A stretch of 64,000 nucleotides of DNA from a virus. Position numbers and translations under genes: made by a program. The DNA is taken from positions 1 to 64,000 of IMG/VR virus record IMGVR_UViG_3300043411_001246. One strand, given 5' to 3'. Shown here piece by piece: positions 21,692-29,673 of the stretch. The notes under the pieces were generated by a model, which was not told the origin of the DNA, did no database searches, and was given only the letters and a program-made list of their open reading frames with translations. Every line of letters begins with the position of its first letter. The first letter of the stretch is position 1.

Positions 21692-21721
21692 CCCCTCTGC
21701 AGGTGGGCGCAGAGTGGCGGC
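21689..21721 (+). promoter_or_regulatory. promoter cassette before 21722
   Basis: TGACCC (21689), 15 nt, CAGAGT (21710-21715), 6 nt, ATG. TGA is the stop of the SLOG gene. Confidence 0.65.
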
Positions 21722-22384
21722 ATGGCTGAAGAGACATCCTTGCTGGACACCATCCGGGCGTTGAACACCATTGGCGTGTTTACCGAAAATGCCAGCCCCA
21801 AGGCGATGAAGGTGCGGGCTAGGACCATCGTGGAGCAACTCAAGCCCATTGCGCGGTGGGCCACGGATCAGGTGCATGGTTACTGGATAGATGGCGAAGA
21901 TGACTCCGACTACTGTCGCAAGCACGCCATCGCTGAGCTGAACAAGCTGCGAAGGATGGGGGGTCGCAACCTGCGCCTTGGCGGTGGCTACGGCGGTGGT
22001 GAGAGCGACTCGCCGCGATTCTGCGAGACGTGTGGCGCGCCTCTCACATGGAGCCCCACAGACAGTGGCGTTGGGCAAGAGATGGAGCACTTTGCCAGTC
22101 GCCAGCCAAAGCTCCTGGACCCGGATAGCGCCCAAGAAATTGTCGATATTCTTGAACTTGCTGCCGAGTGCGACGACGTAGAGCCCGAAGAGTTCGAGGC
22201 GGTCTGCATCTGGCTAGAACAGAGCCTGCGCGATGGGGCCATTGAGATGCCTCGGTCGCGCGGTCGGTGCCGGATGACCCTCGTGGTTGCGCGAGACCGC
22301 AAGCGCCGCTGTCGTCGCCGTCGCATCGTCCGTGTCACCTGCCCGGCCCCTGATGCACGATGCGCTGACCCCTCTCCCGGCTGA
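21722..22384 (+). CDS. hypothetical protein with CxxC, 220 aa
   Basis: 220 residues. Central FCETCGAPLTWSPTD suggests a zinc site. The C-terminal 40 residues are very Arg-rich and end CADPSPG from the next cassette. The gene has visibly lower GC and more relaxed codon use than its neighbours, suggesting recent transfer. No family recognised; leaderless start. Confidence 0.6.
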   Translation: MAEETSLLDTIRALNTIGVFTENASPKAMKVRARTIVEQLKPIARWATDQVHGYWIDGEDDSDYCRKHAIAELNKLRRMGGRNLRLGGGYGGGESDSPRFCETCGAPLTWSPTDSGVGQEMEHFASRQPKLLDPDSAQEIVDILELAAECDDVEPEEFEAVCIWLEQSLRDGAIEMPRSRGRCRMTLVVARDRKRRCRRRRIVRVTCPAPDARCADPSPG

Positions 22385-22398
22385 GGCACTGTGCCGCC
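22366..22398 (+). promoter_or_regulatory. promoter cassette before 22399
   Basis: TGACCC (22366), 15 nt, CACTGT (22387-22392), 6 nt, ATG. Supplies DPSPG and the stop of the previous gene. Confidence 0.62.
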
Positions 22399-23223
22399 AT
22401 GGCCAAAGCCCCCGACCTCTCCCCGCGCGCCCTGTCCCTCGTGGACAAGCTCCTTGCCCGCCTGCCCGCCAGCGTGTCCGACCTGGAGACGTGGTGGGAG
22501 CGACAGGGTAAGGTGACCCGCCTCGAACTGCGCCGCCTGTTGCGCCAGCTCGACGGCGACCGCCTGCTGTACGACCGCGACGCCGGGACGGTGCGGCCGA
22601 TGGGGGCCAAGTCCGCCGCGGTGCCGCCGACGACGATGCGCGACGTGGAGACCGCCGCCAAGGCTGTTCACACCATGAGGGCCCCGCCATTTGCCCCGCC
22701 ACGATTCGTGCTCTCACCCAAGGCAAACCGGGCACCGTCCGCGCCTGCTACCACCGTGGCCGAGGCCCCGACCCCAGACCCGGCGGCCCCGGCGTCGGTG
22801 CCCGCGTTCACCATGCCGCCGATCCCCGCCCAGACGCTGCCGTCGTCGGTGCTGGACGCCGGCATCCTCACCATCGGTCGCACGGACAAGCCAGCGGGCC
22901 CCGTCACGGCGATGGTCGGCGGCGTCACCATGTCCGGGTCGGCCGCCGCGGTGAAGGCCGCGACCGAAGCCTATCAGCGCGCCCTGCTGTCCCCACCCAC
23001 GACACCGCGCCCGCCCGCCAAGCCTCGCCAGTCCAGGCCGGTCACCGGGTCCGTGTCCGAGCGGGTCAGAGCGTCGGTGTGCCGCAAGCCCGGCACCGTG
23101 GGCGAGGTGATCGCGCGCTTCCCCGACGTGAACGAGAACACCATTCGCGGCGCCCTCGGCACCCTCAAGGCCAAGGGGCTGGTCGGTCACACGGGCGGCA
23201 AGTACGGGGCGCCTCGTGGCTGA
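22399..23223 (+). CDS. winged-helix protein with disordered centre, 274 aa
   Basis: 274 residues. N-terminal domain (ALSLVDKLLARLPASVSDLE, RLELRRLLRQLDGDRLLYDR) looks like a winged helix. The middle is Pro/Ala-rich. The C-terminal domain (VCRKPGTVGEVIARFPDVNE, NTIRGALGTLKAKGLVG) is a second winged helix with a clear recognition helix. Probable DNA-binding protein. It overlaps the RuvC-like gene by eight bases, so they may act together on DNA junctions or transcription. Confidence 0.65.
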   Translation: MAKAPDLSPRALSLVDKLLARLPASVSDLETWWERQGKVTRLELRRLLRQLDGDRLLYDRDAGTVRPMGAKSAAVPPTTMRDVETAAKAVHTMRAPPFAPPRFVLSPKANRAPSAPATTVAEAPTPDPAAPASVPAFTMPPIPAQTLPSSVLDAGILTIGRTDKPAGPVTAMVGGVTMSGSAAAVKAATEAYQRALLSPPTTPRPPAKPRQSRPVTGSVSERVRASVCRKPGTVGEVIARFPDVNENTIRGALGTLKAKGLVGHTGGKYGAPRG

Positions 23224-23707
23224 CCGCATCGTCCTTGGCGTGGACCCCGGCAGCAGCGACCCGCGCAAGGTCGGCCGCCACGGGTGGGCGTTGCTGCTGT
23301 GCCGCCCCGGTCGGCGCCCGGTCTTCCGAGGGTGCGGTCGCGACAAGGTGGAGCCGCTGGATCTGCTGCGGCAACATGGTTACCTGGACTTGCTCGCCGT
23401 CGAGGTGCCGCAGGTCGTCCACCGGATCGAGGCCGTGCGCGGCGTGCTGGATACGCGCGGATCGGCGGGGACATTCGCGGGCGCCGCATCGGGCATCGGC
23501 CTGCCTCTTGTCGAGATGTCGCCGGGGGATTGGCGCTACCGTGTCTGCAAGGCCCGCAGCCCGAGCGACGCCATGGTCAAAGAGGCAATCCTGGCCATGA
23601 TCGAGGGGTGGCCGCAGATCAGCAACAACCACGAGCGCGACGCCGCCGGGGTGGCGCTGGCCGCGTCGATGGTCCCGCCGGTCTTGATCGGGATGGCGAA
23701 GCGATGA
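23216..23707 (+). CDS. RuvC-like Holliday-junction resolvase
   Basis: 163 residues from GTG 23216. RNase H-fold catalytic pattern: D10 in VLGVDPGSS, E63 in LAVEVPQ, and the C-terminal NNHERDAAGVALAA at 137-150 with D142. SPGDWR at 102-107 is also typical of phage RuvC-like nucleases. Expected to resolve branched DNA before packaging in a phage with theta or rolling replication. All acidic residues needed seem present. Confidence 0.82.
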   Translation: MADRIVLGVDPGSSDPRKVGRHGWALLLCRPGRRPVFRGCGRDKVEPLDLLRQHGYLDLLAVEVPQVVHRIEAVRGVLDTRGSAGTFAGAASGIGLPLVEMSPGDWRYRVCKARSPSDAMVKEAILAMIEGWPQISNNHERDAAGVALAASMVPPVLIGMAKR

Positions 23708-24069
23708 CCTTGCAGGTCCACACCGCCCGGATGGGCCTGCGCGACCCGGACATCTTGCCGGTGACCCGCAAGATCGTCGTGGACCCGGCCGGCGTCCTCT
23801 TCGCCCCGTCGGCCGCCATCCTCGACCGCGCCCTTGCCGAACGCCGCGCCGGTCGGTTGGAGGCCCACTGGCCCGCCTACGTGGCCGCGTACGAGGCTGA
23901 GATGCGCGCCTGCTACCGGGCACACCGGGCCGCGTGGGATGCGCTGCTGGCGCGGTCCCGCGTGGTGCTGCTGTGCTTCTGCACCGACGCCACCCGCTGC
24001 CACCGCACCCTCCTCGCGGGGCTGCTGGCGAGGTGTGGCGCCGACAACCGCGGGGAGGTGACGCCGTGA
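23704..24069 (+). CDS. DUF488-like small protein, 121 aa
   Basis: 121 residues, ATGA overlap with the resolvase. The signature VVLLCFCTDATRCHRTLLAG, a hydrophobic strand ending in Cys, then CHR, resembles the LLCxE...CHR motif of DUF488 proteins. Function of that family is unknown. The basic N-terminal half (RMGLRDPDILPVTRK) is not diagnostic. Confidence 0.6.
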   Translation: MTLQVHTARMGLRDPDILPVTRKIVVDPAGVLFAPSAAILDRALAERRAGRLEAHWPAYVAAYEAEMRACYRAHRAAWDALLARSRVVLLCFCTDATRCHRTLLAGLLARCGADNRGEVTP

Positions 24070-24572
24070 AGCCCGATCAATACTTTGCGCTGGTCGTGGG
24101 AGGATTCCAACCTTCCCCGCTGCTGATCGAGGTGAGCCGACCGGACGCGGACCCGGAGCGCCTGAGCGCCGTACTTCTCTCGTTCGAGACCGGCGACCTT
24201 GCCCGAGAGCGTGGCCAGGCCGAGGCCGAGCGCATCCGGTCGGCCGTCCTGCGCAACCCGAACCTGCCGCGCGCCGAGTTCTGGGACTACATGGCCAGCG
24301 GCTCCCCGGACATCTGGGTCAACCCGGCCATGGACCTGTTTCTGCTGGAAAACCCGCGCCCGTTCGATGTGCTGTTGCCGTACCTGTGCCGCGCCGCCAT
24401 GCGCCTGGTTGACCCACCAATGGCCCGGATGAGCGCGGACTGGTGGCCGAAGTTGGCCGCCGAGCACCTGCGCGCCCACCGCGTCGGCGGTCACCCGTTC
24501 TGGACCAAGTGGGAGGCGACGTTGCGGGACCGGATCGACGCGCCGACCCCCTCACTGGAGGCGTCAAGATGA
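24066..24572 (+). CDS. hypothetical protein, 168 aa
   Basis: 168 residues from GTG 24066 (GTGA). Contains FWDYMASGSPDIWVNPAMDL and FDVLLPYLCRAAMRLVDPPM. Apparently soluble, mixed alpha/beta. Its last residues (DAPTPSLEASR) are encoded by the following cassette. No family recognised. Confidence 0.6.
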   Translation: MKPDQYFALVVGGFQPSPLLIEVSRPDADPERLSAVLLSFETGDLARERGQAEAERIRSAVLRNPNLPRAEFWDYMASGSPDIWVNPAMDLFLLENPRPFDVLLPYLCRAAMRLVDPPMARMSADWWPKLAAEHLRAHRVGGHPFWTKWEATLRDRIDAPTPSLEASR

Positions 24573-24577
24573 GAGCC
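24544..24577 (+). promoter_or_regulatory. promoter cassette before 24578
   Basis: CGACCC (24544), 15 nt, CAAGAT (24565-24570), 7 nt, ATG 24578. A second ATG (24569) overlaps the previous stop, inside the hexamer, giving two possible starts. Confidence 0.6.
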
Positions 24578-24838
24578 ATGAGCGACGACCCCGAACGCCC
24601 GCCCCTCACCCTGATCCGCGGTGGCAAGGCCGGCCCCGGCCCCGCCCGCGCCCGGCTGAACCTGGACGGCGCCCCGGTGCGGGTCCGCGTCGAGATCGCG
24701 CCCGACGGCCGCATGGGCGTCGTGGTGGGGTTCGACCACCCGCGCGCGTTCCTGACCTGGGCCCTGACCCCGGAGGGCGCGCACCAGATGGGCGAGCAGA
24801 TGGTCAGCGCCGCCTACGCCGCCGGGTGGGAGCCATGA
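24578..24838 (+). CDS. small hypothetical protein, 86 aa
   Basis: 86 residues (89 if the coupled ATG at 24569 is used). MSDDPERPPLTLIRGGKAGP is followed by VRVRVEIAPDGRMGVVVGFD and a helix ending AAYAAGWEP. The 24578 start is chosen because it keeps the 7-nt distance to the -10 hexamer; 24569 would be used on read-through mRNA by coupling. Function unknown. Confidence 0.6.
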   Translation: MSDDPERPPLTLIRGGKAGPGPARARLNLDGAPVRVRVEIAPDGRMGVVVGFDHPRAFLTWALTPEGAHQMGEQMVSAAYAAGWEP

Positions 24839-25239
24839 GGGCCGCCACCCTGTCGGCGGGCAGCCTCGCCCGGCTACGCCCGTCCGACCACCCGCACCAC
24901 GTCCACTCGGCCGAGCACCTGGCCGCCCTCGTCGCCGTCAACGCCGCGGCCGTGGCGCTGACCGAGGTGTTCTGGCCAGAGCCCGGCCAGCCCAGTCCGG
25001 ACCCGGCTGCGGCCATGGACCGGCTCATCGACGCCCTGGACACCCTGGACGACCCGGGAGCGTGCGCAGGGTGGCCCCTGCCGGCGCAGCCCGCCGACCG
25101 CGCCGCCTTGTGGGCCATCGTGACCGAGGCGCGCCGGCTGCGTGCGCAGGGGAAGGCCGCCCACGGCGCCGACCGAGCGGAGTGGACCGCGGAGATGTTC
25201 GCGACGATGGCGCGGCTGTTGGAGCTGGTGTCGCCATGA
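24835..25239 (+). CDS. hypothetical helical protein, 134 aa
   Basis: 134 residues, ATGA overlap. HPHHVHSAEHLAALVAVNAA near the start is His-rich, followed by long helices (AMDRLIDALDTLDDPGACAG). No recognisable domain. Coupled to the following nuclease gene by another ATGA. Confidence 0.58.
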   Translation: MRAATLSAGSLARLRPSDHPHHVHSAEHLAALVAVNAAAVALTEVFWPEPGQPSPDPAAAMDRLIDALDTLDDPGACAGWPLPAQPADRAALWAIVTEARRLRAQGKAAHGADRAEWTAEMFATMARLLELVSP

Positions 25240-25730
25240 CGGGGCCGACCCACCGCGACCTGTGCATCCTCGCCGGCAGGTGGCTACGCCGCCGCGGGTG
25301 TTCGGTCGTGCTCGTGGACGTGCGGACCAACCGGACATCGGAGCAACCCGACGCCATCGGCTGGCAGTACGGGTTTCATTCTCTGTTGGTCGAGGCCAAG
25401 ACCTCGCGCGCCGACTTCTTCCACGACGCCAAGAAGTGGCACCGTGTCGAGGGTGGCCACATGGGGCAGCAGCGGTGGTTCCTGGCGCCGCGCGGCCTCG
25501 TCACCGCAGCCGAGGTGCCCGAGGGCTGGGGCCTGTTGGAGGTCCGTGGCTCCAAGGTGTTCGTGGCCAAGGACGCGCCAGAGCGGGACTTTGACCCGAG
25601 GCTGTTGCGCAACGAGATGCCGTTGATGGTGGCGCAGATCGAACGGGTACAGCAGGGGCGCCCCACCCACGTCCTGCCGCTGACCGGCGAGCCTGCCGAC
25701 GTGGACGGTGTGCAAGAGGCGACGCCATGA
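25236..25730 (+). CDS. PD-(D/E)XK nuclease-superfamily protein (MmcB-like fold)
   Basis: 164 residues. The catalytic layout PD at 38-39 (EQPDAIGW) and E53-x-K55 in LLVEAKTSRADFFHDAKKWH is that of the PD-(D/E)XK superfamily, closest in style to small MmcB/VRR-NUC-like nucleases. Probably acts on DNA in repair or recombination. The four-base ATGA overlaps on both sides suggest coupled expression with unknown proteins. The superfamily call is firm; substrate is not. Confidence 0.75.
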   Translation: MTGPTHRDLCILAGRWLRRRGCSVVLVDVRTNRTSEQPDAIGWQYGFHSLLVEAKTSRADFFHDAKKWHRVEGGHMGQQRWFLAPRGLVTAAEVPEGWGLLEVRGSKVFVAKDAPERDFDPRLLRNEMPLMVAQIERVQQGRPTHVLPLTGEPADVDGVQEATP

Positions 25731-26083
25731 CGGGCCGGGTCCACACCCCGAACGGTCTGCCGGTCACCTGCGTCCTGTTCGACGGCACCGAGCTGGAGTG
25801 CGAGCACGGCGACCACCCGGACTACCTGTTCCCGGTCACGGTCGAGTTCACCGGGTCACGCGAGGGGCTGCATGATTTCGAGTGGCAACCGGAGACCCAT
25901 GCGCTGATCTACACCGACGGGCGCATCGCGGTGACGATGCACGAGTGCTGCTATGCGACGTGGTTGCTACCGGAGGGCGAAATGCGCGACGCCGACATAC
26001 GCGGCGAGTGGCGCCTGTCCCTGGCGTCGGTGGCGGCGATAGCGGCGCATGTCGCCCGTCGGCCTGACCCCTCTCCCGGGTGA
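25727..26083 (+). CDS. hypothetical protein, 118 aa
   Basis: 118 residues. Strand-rich, with VTCVLFDGTELECEHGDHPD and TVEFTGSREGLHDFEWQPET, then a CC pair (MHECCYATWLLPEGEMRDAD). Ends RPDPSPG, of which DPSPG is encoded by the next cassette. No family recognised. Confidence 0.6.
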   Translation: MTGRVHTPNGLPVTCVLFDGTELECEHGDHPDYLFPVTVEFTGSREGLHDFEWQPETHALIYTDGRIAVTMHECCYATWLLPEGEMRDADIRGEWRLSLASVAAIAAHVARRPDPSPG

Positions 26084-26097
26084 GGCACCCTCTGGGC
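26065..26097 (+). promoter_or_regulatory. promoter cassette before 26098
   Basis: TGACCC (26065), 15 nt, CACCCT (26086-26091), 6 nt, ATG. Encodes the DPSPG tail and stop upstream. Confidence 0.62.
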
Positions 26098-26847
26098 ATG
26101 ACCCCATCCCCCACCGCTACCCCGCCCGAGGTCTACGCCGTCTGGATTGACGTGGAGACCGACGGCCTTGACGAACAGACCGGCAACCTGTTGGAGGTCG
26201 GCATCGTCCTGACCGACCGCCACCACGTCGAGATCGCCCGCCGGTCGTGGGTGCTGCACTACGCCGGCACCCCGCCCGAGCCGGTCCTGGGCTGGCACAC
26301 CCGCTCCGGTCTGCTGGCCGAGTGCCTGGCCTCACCCCTGACCCGCGAGGCGGCCGAGACCGAGATCGTCGCGTGGCTGTGGGCGCACGGCGGCAAGGAA
26401 CGCGGCTTCGCCGGGCCGCTCCTCGGGGGCCGCAACGCCCACTTTGACCGGCGGTGGCTGCGTGCCCACCTGCCCCGGGTGGTGGCCCTCTTGAGCCACC
26501 GTGGCCTCGACGCCACCACGATGCGCGTGGAGATGCAGGAGGCGGGCATCACCGTGGCCAAGGGCGAGGCCCACCGCGCGCTGGCCGACCTCGACAACGA
26601 CCTGGCCATCGCGCGCCGACACCGGCAGGCGTTGCGTGATGGCGTGGACGGGCTGGCACTGGCGGCGAGCCTGCCGACCTGTGAGACGTGCGGGGCGGTG
26701 GCGACGCATTGGGACAGCGGGACGCTTCGCCTCGGCCGGCTCGTGTACGCCTGCCAGTCTCATCGGTGGGGCGAGTGCAACGACCCGGTGCCGTGGGACG
26801 CCGAGGCCGTCGCGCGCCTGACCCCTCGGCCGGGTAGGGCAGGGTGA
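26098..26847 (+). CDS. oligoribonuclease-like DEDDh 3'-5' exonuclease with C-terminal zinc finger
   Basis: 249 residues. The ExoI motif WIDVETDGLDEQTGNLLEVG (D18, E20) matches oligoribonuclease (Orn). GGRNAHFDRRWLRAHLP is the ExoII region, and EAHRALADLDNDLAIAR is the ExoIII H...D motif. Residues about 198-235 (CETCGAVATHW ... YACQSHRWGEC) add a four-ligand zinc finger not found in normal Orn, which is about 180 residues. Orn degrades two- to five-base RNA or nucleotide dimers. A phage copy could recycle nucleotides or affect small RNAs and pGpG-type signals. Leaderless start. Confidence 0.82.
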   Translation: MTPSPTATPPEVYAVWIDVETDGLDEQTGNLLEVGIVLTDRHHVEIARRSWVLHYAGTPPEPVLGWHTRSGLLAECLASPLTREAAETEIVAWLWAHGGKERGFAGPLLGGRNAHFDRRWLRAHLPRVVALLSHRGLDATTMRVEMQEAGITVAKGEAHRALADLDNDLAIARRHRQALRDGVDGLALAASLPTCETCGAVATHWDSGTLRLGRLVYACQSHRWGECNDPVPWDAEAVARLTPRPGRAG

Positions 26848-26851
26848 GGCC
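26819..26851 (+). promoter_or_regulatory. promoter cassette before 26852
   Basis: TGACCC (26819), 15 nt, CAGGGT (26840-26845), 6 nt, ATG. Encodes LTPRPGRAG at the end of the exonuclease. Confidence 0.65.
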
Positions 26852-27448
26852 ATGAGCAACGACAAGATGCAAGCGTGGCGCACCGTCTCCGACGAGGTGA
26901 TGTCCACGTACGCAGACTCGCCCATGGGCACGACCCACGCCGTCGAGATGGCCGCCGAGAAGGCGTACGACCTCGGCGCGCACCACGGCCGGAAAGAGGC
27001 CCTGGAATCGGGCGAGTCGTGGGCGAAGTTTCGCGCGGACATGGGGCCCGGTGTTGGGCCGGCGTGGCGGGTCAGCGAGATTGACCCGCGCGGCAACGGC
27101 GTGCGCCTCGTTCTCTGGGGTACGGGCGTGAGCGTTTCTTACGAGCGCGGCCTGCGACAACTCTTGAACCAGAGCCTCCCCGTGGACGTGACCGCCTACC
27201 CGGCCGCCCCGTCGCGCCCCGTCGTGGACACCGCCCGCGCCGAGGGCTTCGCCGCCGGCCTCACCCGCGCCCGTGACCTCCTCGCCGCCCACGCCGACGA
27301 GTCCGAGGCCCTGGCGCGCGGGCAGGCCACCGAGGCCGAGCAAGCGCAGACGCGCGCCGCCGCCAGCGCCACCCGGGCCGCCGTGCAGCGGGGCGGGGTG
27401 GACCTGTTGAACCGGGAGATCGCCGACTTGAAAGGGGAGGGGAAGTGA
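26852..27448 (+). CDS. hypothetical protein, 198 aa
   Basis: 198 residues. N-terminal helix (MSNDKMQAWRTVSDEVMSTY), a central strand region (WRVSEIDPRGNGVRLVLWGT) and a long Ala/Glu-rich helical tail (ARGQATEAEQAQTRAAASAT). Heads a five-gene coupled run. No domain recognised. Confidence 0.6.
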   Translation: MSNDKMQAWRTVSDEVMSTYADSPMGTTHAVEMAAEKAYDLGAHHGRKEALESGESWAKFRADMGPGVGPAWRVSEIDPRGNGVRLVLWGTGVSVSYERGLRQLLNQSLPVDVTAYPAAPSRPVVDTARAEGFAAGLTRARDLLAAHADESEALARGQATEAEQAQTRAAASATRAAVQRGGVDLLNREIADLKGEGK

Positions 27449-27762
27449 CCCGCACCGACCTCGCCCTGACCGCCGCCACCGCCGCCCTGTTCCGCGGCAA
27501 GGCCGCCGAGTTGCGCGCCCTGGCCGAGACCCTGACCCCGGCCGACCACACCCGGGCCATCGCCCTCGCGATCCGCGCGGCCCGCCTCGCCTCCCGGGTG
27601 CAGACCGTGGCCGAGCAGGTCGCCGGCTTCCTGGTGATGGCGCCCGCCCGCGCCGGCCGCACCCCAGACGGACCCGGAGACGCGCCCCAGCCCGCCGGCT
27701 TCCCCGCGGTCGAGCGGTGTCCGGTGTGCCAGGCCCGCTACCCGCACCGGGAGGGGATGTGA
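27445..27762 (+). CDS. small helical protein with CxxC, 105 aa
   Basis: 105 residues from GTG 27445 (GTGA). Helical N-terminal part (ALTAATAALFRGKAAELRAL, AETLTPADHTRAIALAIRAA), then Pro-rich linker and ERCPVCQARYPHREG, a CxxC with following His that may bind zinc. Unknown function. Confidence 0.6.
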   Translation: MTRTDLALTAATAALFRGKAAELRALAETLTPADHTRAIALAIRAARLASRVQTVAEQVAGFLVMAPARAGRTPDGPGDAPQPAGFPAVERCPVCQARYPHREGM

Positions 27763-28157
27763 TGGAATCCGGGGAACGCAAGGCACTCGCCGACGCGGCG
27801 CACTTCCGCCTCTTGGCCGCGACCACCTACGTCAAGGGGCACATCAAACACGCGGGTTGTCTGGCGGTAGCGGCGCGCCTTGAAGAGATCGCCGTCGAGT
27901 GCGCTCTCAAGGGCCTCGGCCTGTCCGACCTGTACGCGCCCACGCCCGGTGACGCGGTGGCGCTGCGGGGCGGGGCGCTGGCCGAGGCCGAGGCGTGGGA
28001 TCTGCTGGCCTTCGATGAGGCCAAGTTCGATGCGGCCGAGCGGAACGCGCAGCGCATCGCCATGCGTGACCCGACCCGCGCCGCGCGCATCCGTGACCTT
28101 GTGGGCCGGATGCGGGCCAAGACGGTGGCACACGTCGAGCGGGAGGCGGGGCTGTGA
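27762..28157 (+). CDS. hypothetical helical protein, 131 aa
   Basis: 131 residues, TGATG start. Helical throughout: YVKGHIKHAGCLAVAARLEE, RALSDLYAPT-like centre and ERNAQRIAMRDPTRAARIRD. Not recognised. GTGA overlap with the next gene. Confidence 0.58.
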   Translation: MESGERKALADAAHFRLLAATTYVKGHIKHAGCLAVAARLEEIAVECALKGLGLSDLYAPTPGDAVALRGGALAEAEAWDLLAFDEAKFDAAERNAQRIAMRDPTRAARIRDLVGRMRAKTVAHVEREAGL

Positions 28158-28387
28158 CCCCCACCGACCCCGACGCCCCGCCCGCGTCCGCGGTGGCCCT
28201 GACGCTGGCCGCGGTGCTGGACGCCGCCGCCATCGCCGAGAGGTGGGCGCGCGAGCACGACGAGACCGCCAGGACCGACCCGAGCGTCCGGGCCCGCGTG
28301 GACGCCACCCGCCACGCCAGCGACCTGCGCCGGGCCGCGTCCACCCTGCGCGACGAGGCGACGCGGCGCCGCCGGGGGTCGCCGTGA
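28154..28387 (+). CDS. small helical protein, 77 aa
   Basis: 77 residues from GTG 28154. Ala- and Arg-rich helices (VALTLAAVLDAAAIAERWAR, TRHASDLRRAASTLRDEATR). Coupled on both sides by GTGA overlaps. Unknown. Confidence 0.58.
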   Translation: MTPTDPDAPPASAVALTLAAVLDAAAIAERWAREHDETARTDPSVRARVDATRHASDLRRAASTLRDEATRRRRGSP

Positions 28388-29196
28388 GGCTCATCGTCAC
28401 GCAGCACGCCCTCGCCCGGTTCGTCGAGCGGGTGGCGCCCGGCATGACCCTGGACGAGGCCCAGTCCTGGCTCGACGCCCACGCCCACCACGCCACCCCG
28501 CTGCCGGCCCGTACGCGCCGCGGACAGCGCCAGTGGTACCTGCCCACCCCGTACGGCCGCGACGCGGTCCTGGTGACCAAGGACGACCCCGGCGGGGTGC
28601 TCGTGGTGGTCACCGCCGGGTGGTTCGAGCACGAGGCCGACCCGGACCCGGACGAGGTGCCGCGCCCGACGGTGGCGCTGGTGCCGCCTCCGGTACCCAC
28701 GCCCGCCAAGCCTGCGCCGACCCCGGCCAAGCCCGCCCCCGCGTGGGCCCGCCCGGCGTGGCTGCCGCCGCGCCCCGCCGACCTGCCGGCGCCGCCGGGT
28801 GCGCTGCGGGTGGGGCTCGACGCCGAGGACCAGACGCTTGCCCTCGGGCTGCTGTCTTACGACGACCTGATCGGCTGGCAGACCTACCTGAAAGCCTGCT
28901 TCAGCGCCTACACCCGGCGCGGGCTGCCGGTGCCTGCGGTGGCCGTCGAGGCACGTCGGGCCGTCAAGGAGGCCGCCAAGCAAGCCCTCGACGCCCGCAT
29001 CGGGGCCCGGGAGGCGGCGACCCGGGCCACCGTGGACAGCCATGGTCGGCGGCTACGGTTCGATTTGGACCACCTCGTCGTGGCAGTCGGGGAGGTGCTG
29101 CGCGAACGGCTGGGCGAGCTGGAAAGCGCGGACATCTTCTCCGAGGCCAAGGCGCGCATGGTGGCCGCCTCTGCTGCGAGGAAGGCCGCCGAATGA
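28384..29196 (+). CDS. hypothetical two-domain protein, 270 aa
   Basis: 270 residues from GTG 28384. The first 75 residues (RLIVTQHALARFVERVAPGM ... GRDAVLVTKDDPGGVLVVVT) form a small mixed domain reminiscent of phage proteins with an HALxRFxER motif. A Pro/Lys-rich linker repeats APTPAKP-type units. The C-terminal half is helical and charged. Its stop TGA starts the next cassette. No defined function. Confidence 0.6.
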   Translation: MRLIVTQHALARFVERVAPGMTLDEAQSWLDAHAHHATPLPARTRRGQRQWYLPTPYGRDAVLVTKDDPGGVLVVVTAGWFEHEADPDPDEVPRPTVALVPPPVPTPAKPAPTPAKPAPAWARPAWLPPRPADLPAPPGALRVGLDAEDQTLALGLLSYDDLIGWQTYLKACFSAYTRRGLPVPAVAVEARRAVKEAAKQALDARIGAREAATRATVDSHGRRLRFDLDHLVVAVGEVLRERLGELESADIFSEAKARMVAASAARKAAE

Positions 29197-29227
29197 CCCC
29201 TCGCCGCGGCCGGGTAGGGTGACGGGC
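29194..29227 (+). promoter_or_regulatory. promoter cassette before 29228
   Basis: TGACCC (29194), 15 nt, TAGGGT (29215-29220), 7 nt, ATG. TGA is the upstream stop. Confidence 0.65.
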
Positions 29228-29659
29228 ATGGATGACCTGTTGCGCCTGACAGAAGCCCTGGACGACGCCGCCCGCGCCCGGGAGATCACGGCCCTGCCGA
29301 GCGGGTGGGTGCGGGTGGGGACCGGCCCGTTCCTGTTCGATGGCACGGGCGTGGATGTGTACGTGCGGTTCCTGCCGGACGGTCATGTACGGGTCTCAGA
29401 CATCGGCGCCGCGGAGGACTGGATCGCCACCTGCAACGACGGCCGGATCACCCCGGAGATGCTGGCCGCGCTGGCCGCCGCCTACGGTCTGGCGCTGCCG
29501 GACACGGGCAGCGGCGCCCCGCCCGCCGTCGGCGCCGTCGTGGCGTATGGCGTCTCGGTGCCGTGGTCCGGGGTGGCCGCCGCCGTGGACCGGGTGGCGT
29601 CGTTCCAGGTGGCCGTCGGCGGGCTGGCGCACGGGGTGCCTGACCCCTCTGCGCGGTGA
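29228..29659 (+). CDS. DUF1828-like hypothetical protein, 143 aa
   Basis: 143 residues. DVYVRFLPDGHVRVSDIGAA resembles the strand pattern of DUF1828-like proteins (V.V....DG.VR.SD.G), followed by a helical region with ITPEMLAALAAAYGLALPDT. The tail PDPSAR comes from the following cassette. Function unknown in the family. Confidence 0.55.
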   Translation: MDDLLRLTEALDDAARAREITALPSGWVRVGTGPFLFDGTGVDVYVRFLPDGHVRVSDIGAAEDWIATCNDGRITPEMLAALAAAYGLALPDTGSGAPPAVGAVVAYGVSVPWSGVAAAVDRVASFQVAVGGLAHGVPDPSAR

Positions 29660-29673
29660 GGCAGAGTGAGGGC
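29641..29673 (+). promoter_or_regulatory. promoter cassette before 29674
   Basis: TGACCC (29641), 15 nt, CAGAGT (29662-29667), 6 nt, ATG. Encodes DPSAR and the stop of the gene before. Confidence 0.65.
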
